Source: Mermis nigrescens
Lineage: Eukaryota > Nematoda > Enoplea > Mermithida > Mermithidae
Direction: 5' to 3'
DNA length: 64,000 bases
Assembly (NCBI GenBank): GCA_036768485.1
Contig: JAVLUZ010000641.1
Location: forward strand, 124,001 to 188,000
Program-made: the position numbers and the translations under genes
Notes under the pieces: generated by a model
The model's input: only the letters and a program-made list of their open reading frames with translations
Told to the model about the DNA's origin: nothing
The model's database searches: none
Part shown: piece by piece, positions 59,901-64,000 of the stretch
Numbering within the stretch: position 1 is the stretch's first letter
Layout: each line of letters starts with the position of its first letter

Positions 59901-61260
59901 TATTCAAATTTTTGACATTTGCCGCCTAGTACATAAGTCAGCATGCATGCCTCATACATTTAATGGTAAAAAACTGTAGAGAAATGATTCACTGAATAAA
60001 TATTTTTTTAAATTTTGCATTGCTTCTGGAGGGGGAGTAAAGAGTGTACTAAGTTTCTGTTGTTAACACCGATTTTAGTTGCCTTTTTATCTTCCTAATG
60101 TTTGCCAACAACTCCGCTCAGGAGTCCGAAGCGATTTTTGTAATAAAAATGTACTACGGCTCAAACGCTACTTTCTGCTTACCCAGCAAACTTATGTACA
60201 TTCAATAAGGAGTTAGATCTAAGAGTTCAAACTTCACAGAGAAGAGAATTGAGTAACGGTTTTGTCTAAGATTTCGTCACCAACTTCCCAGTTCAAGTCG
60301 AGATAAATTAAATAAAATAAAAATAAAGTACGTCTTAAGGGCTACACGTCGCAGCAAATCGGTTTAAAAAAAGCAATATTGATTTATATATAATGGTGTA
60401 AAGTTCGAAATCAAGAGTGTAAAACGGATAAAAAAACACGTTTTTTTCCACTATTTTGATTAGTGAATATCTCAAATTTTTTGCGGAACAGAAGTTTCCC
60501 ACATATGATCGTACAACAAGTCAAAGGCTGCGGCCTCTAAAATAATGTAAACTTCTTTGAATGGTTTGCCATGCTTCACATAGATTGAATAACATTATCT
60601 AAAAATGTATCGTATTTGTAAATTGCTTGCAAAATGCAACACTGACTTGCTCCGTATTGTTAGTCGTAGAAAACTAACTGCGATTGTATTTAAAGGTGTT
60701 TTATTTTGTCATCATGAGCATTGTAGCAAGCAAACCTAGCTTAATTGTTTAGTGCACACAATTGTTGTGGGCATGCAGGTGTACCTAGATGTAGTCTGTT
60801 TCATGTAAGCTTACGCGTTTCCTGCTGCTTTAGACCCACAATTCCTTTGATTGTCTTGAATGCATTGGTATTTGCTATTTCATTCAATTGGCTTGCAAAG
60901 TCGCTCCCTCTTAGTCAATCACATCTACATTCCCTTATCTACAGCATAGCTAACATGCTACTATTTCAATTGATTTTTGGTTGAATGGTTTAATTCAATC
61001 TACCGGCTGCAGAATATACCTCGATTTTTTAGGCTTAAGGCAAATGCATAGAAGCTCTTTTTCAAGTCCCTCCTTTTTACATCCTTAGAACTCGTAATCC
61101 ATAATCCCGTGTGTGCATCTTTTTTGCTCCATCAGGGCATTTCTTCTTCCTAGTTAGAAGTATATTCGTCCTCTTTTGTTTTTCTGGAGCATTTTTCCTT
61201 GCGATAATATATGAGTTTACAATATGTATTCTAATTTTTGTACTACTTTAAGTATATTAA
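57000..61260. repeat. Foldback-like repeat block, copy III: large imperfect palindrome
   Basis: The left arm (about 57,290-59,705) and the right arm (about 59,720-60,910) are inverted copies. The fold centre is AAGTATATTATAGGT...ACCTATAATATACTT at 59,690-59,745. Matching inverted blocks include TTACGCGTTTCCTGCTGCTT (60,810; inverse at 57,355), GAGCATT.CAGCAAGCAAACC (60,716; inverse at 57,412) and GCGGTTTTT. The left arm contains about 130-150-bp and about 355-bp tandem units. At 61,005-61,260 another unit in forward orientation follows (CTGCAGAATATACCTCGATT). No protein is encoded. Confidence 0.65.
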
Positions 61261-62060
61261 TTTTGTGCGCTTATTCATTTTTATGACAAAACATGTAAAT
61301 TGACACCATGACAAATAAAAAATAAGTTCATTCGATGCAGTATTCTCACTCTACACGTTTTTACCCATAAACTACGATGTATTAAATGAAGTATCTAAGG
61401 GAACAACTTTTATTTGAGAATATAATTATGAGATTGAAATCCTACAAAAAAATTATTTTTCCAATAAAACTAATTCTATCTTACTCGTATGTGTTGTTTC
61501 AATGTCAATCGTCTCAGTGGGACATTCATATGATGCAGCATTTGATGGAATGGCATAGCAAACCTTTGTTGGAAAAATTTGGGGAGTCAAGTGTAAGACG
61601 AGGGGCCTCTTGAGCTCTCTGCAATCCGGAGAATCGACTTCACCAGTATGCTCATCATCTATTGTATTCTATGTAAAAATGCATTCATAAAAATATCACA
61701 TGAATTTCAGTGTAAATCGCGAGTTCGTGACAATGAGGATTTGAATGTCGTTGAGCCTATTTCTGATGAAATAATAGTCATAAGAATCGATTTTTAAAGT
61801 TTTAAATGACACACTATACCTAAAACCAATGAATTATCTGAATTTCGATATCAGTCTTAAATTGATAGTTCAAAAGTTTATTGCAGCAGCAAAAATACGT
61901 CATCAGAAACATTTATGAAGAGAAAAATGTACAGTCGTGGAAAATGTAGAGTATGGAATAAAAGACGTTAAAGGAATAACACAAATACAGCTCGTACCAT
62001 GAAGAAACATTGCTGTGCAAGGTCATAAAGGCAGTGCTCTTACTTGTGACTAAGGTTTAT
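61261..62060. other. AT-rich stretch without a recognisable gene
   Basis: No coding feature, terminal repeat or RNA gene is seen. Confidence 0.5.
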
Positions 62061-64000
62061 TCTCCATAGTCAATTTTAAAATTTTCTAATTTAGCTTAAA
62101 CACATTACTACAGGAAGCGTTTACCACTGATTCAGAGAGCATATTCCAAGCATTTATTATTCTGTGACTGAAAAAATATTTCTTCAAGTTAGATTTTAGA
62201 GCAGCAACTTTCAATTCCAATGTGTTGGTGGATATAGTGTTATTGTCTAATAATATGAAGAGTTCATTTACATTAATATCAACTGCTGAATGAAACATTT
62301 TGTATACCATTGTCATGTACGAAAACCTACTATTTTCTAGAGATTTCAGATTTAACACCTGAAGTCGATTCTGAGAAGACATGACGTTTGGATAACAGCA
62401 CCCTAAGACACGTTTAGAAAAGTATCTCTAAAACTTTTTTAATGTTACAAATATTTTGCTTTGTATGTGGTGACCAGACAGAGGTCGAATATTCTAAAAG
62501 AGGCCATACATAAGTTTTATAGGCCATTGTGAGATGTGTCAAGTTCTTACTTTTAAAACAGCGAGAAATTAGTGACATGCGATGAAAGGCCTGCTTCACA
62601 TGTTTGCTTATGCATGTTTGCTTATGCATGTTTGCTTATGTGAGCAGTAAAAATTTAGTTATTCGTCAATGGATATGCCTAAATCTTTTACAGGAGATTT
62701 TGGAGTTGAGATGACACTATTATTTATCGTGTAAACCAATGTTGAGAATTACTATGACCATAATGAAGGACTTGACATTTTGGTAAAGATAAAGTAAGCT
62801 GCCAAAAATCTGACCATTCAGAAATTCGATTTAGCAAATTTTGAAGGTGGAAAGAGTGCTCAGACTTTGCATAAATCTTAAAATCATCAGCAAAAATAGG
62901 CATGTTTGAATAATGATCAGTTAGTAAAGATGTAATGTCATTTATGTAGAAAAGAAATAAGATTGGACCCAGGATGCTGCCCTGTGGCACACCACTAAAA
63001 ACACTGGTCTCATTTGAAAACTATTAGCAATTCTAACTCTCTGAGTTCTATTAATAAGAAAGGTTTTAATCCATTCAAGTACGTTACCTTGAATACTATA
63101 TTTTGATAGTTTTAGAACCAGTTTACTGTGAGAGATGGAATCAAATGCTTTTGCAAAATCCAAGTATATGGAATCTATGGGCTCTTTTTTGTCTACACTG
63201 TCAATTATCTTATTTAGATAGCACAAGAGTTGCAACTCCCACGATTTTTAGGCAGAAAACCAAACTGTTCAAACAAAATAGAGTCATTTCTTTTAGCGTG
63301 ATCCATTAACTGAGTTTTCAAGACTTTTGCAAGAATCCGGCGGCTAACACAAGTTAAAGAGATCGGACGATAATTAGACGATAAAGATGCATTGCCTTTC
63401 TTTAAGACTGCAATTACAAGAGCAGTTCTACAAATTTTAGGTAAGGTTCCAAACAGTAAGGATACTAGAGAAGAAATTTTTTATAGGAGTTTTCAAGGAA
63501 TACGCTAATTTTTTGAAAAGAATACTTGGAAGCCCATGAAGTCCACTAGAAGGTTAAGAATTCAAATCTTTTATAGCAGTTATAATATCGTCTTCTGTAC
63601 ACAAAATACGAACGATAATACTTTATGTATCGGGTGTAGGTAAAGCAGGTAGAATGCCATTATCGAGGGTGAAAGTAGAGGAGAAGAAATTATTGAGTAG
63701 ATTAGCATTTTTAGATTCGTCAAAAATGCATTTACCGTTTTCATCCTTTAGGGGTGGAGAAGGCATCTTATCGTTTTTACAGTAAAGCTCATAAACAGCA
63801 CTTTTTAAAGAAGCAGTAATTTGTGGTATTTATGCTTTAATTAGGACGTTATGAATTTTTTAGCTTTCTCCACAGATTTATCTTCTTTCGCTATAATTTT
63901 TTTATGCATAGAGGGTATCCTTTTGGTAATTTGGTTTTGAAAGGAATAAATAGGGATATACCTTCATTTATGATGCACAGATATTTTTATAAAATTCATC
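62061..64000 (-). mobile_element. Non-LTR retrotransposon (LINE, Jockey/CR1-like), 5' part outside the window
   Basis: Minus-strand reverse-transcriptase blocks appear in order: a KAIKDLNS..SGLHGLP-type block near 63,540, LPKICRTALV...LKKGNASL near 63,430, NYRPISLTCVSRRILAKVL near 63,370, FGFLPKNRGS near 63,250, then the active-site region. The 3' end is about 62,060, near GAGAATAAACC, a possible polyadenylation signal. Several frame breaks show that it is dead. Confidence 0.82.
62086..63440 (-). pseudogene. LINE reverse transcriptase, decayed
   Basis: Recognisable segments lie in shifting frames: DFAKAFDSISHSKLVLKL (63,170), MPQGSILGPILFLFYINDI (62,990), FADDFKIY with the catalytic DD (62,890), YKTYVWPLLEYSTSVWSP (62,510), and LQVLNLKSLENSRFSYMTM (62,350). 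This is the order found in Jockey/CR1-type LINEs. At least three frame breaks interrupt it. An endonuclease domain would lie beyond the window. Confidence 0.8.

Overview
The window is eukaryotic, AT-rich, probably invertebrate DNA. It holds spliced exons with GT-AG junctions, dozens of small transposons, a Ty3/gypsy-type retrotransposon and a LINE. No rRNA, CRISPR or bacterial gene organisation is visible. The species cannot be named from sequence alone; an arthropod is a guess.

Layout. (1) About 1-34.7 kb is a graveyard of short non-autonomous DNA transposons. I grouped them by shared termini into families M1-M9. Many copies are bounded by exact or near-exact 8-bp target-site duplications (TSDs), which is the hAT signature. 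They are often nested: at 8.7-12.3 kb a pogo/Tigger-like element contains an M4 element, which contains a hAT-like element, which contains another hAT-like element. (2) Between these insertions, on the minus strand from about 35.1 to 26.8 kb, lie exons of one host gene: the B subunit of DNA polymerase alpha-primase (POLA2). Five exons are well supported by protein similarity, splice sites and matching intron phases. Its introns are packed with the MITEs. One exon carries a 1-nt frameshift, and one exon has a decayed local duplicate. (3) 34.7-45.2 kb holds SINE-like tRNA remnants, a 2.1-kb element whose inverted ends are 59-bp tandem repeats, and a 3.3-kb hAT-like element with further elements inside, one of which keeps the C-terminus of a hAT transposase. 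(4) About 45.2-54.4 kb is a minus-strand Ty3/gypsy-type element: Gag, protease, reverse transcriptase, RNase H, integrase with GPY/F module. In the position where errantiviruses carry env it has an intact gene for a DEDDy 3'-5' exonuclease (WRN/RNase D-like fold) with a long low-complexity tail. A strong splice acceptor lies 4 nt upstream of that gene's ATG, inside pol. (5) 55.6-61.3 kb holds foldback-like repeats (large imperfect inverted repeats built from tandem units), also present at 21.9-24.7 kb. (6) 62.1-64 kb is a decayed LINE reverse transcriptase running off the window edge.

The most interesting system is the retrotransposon with a nucleic-acid-trimming enzyme in place of an envelope gene. 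The visible shift to GC-richer sequence over the end of pol and the exonuclease gene suggests a captured module. No LTR pair could be recognised by eye, so the outer limits of that element are uncertain. All reported similarity is from reading the sequence; no search was run.
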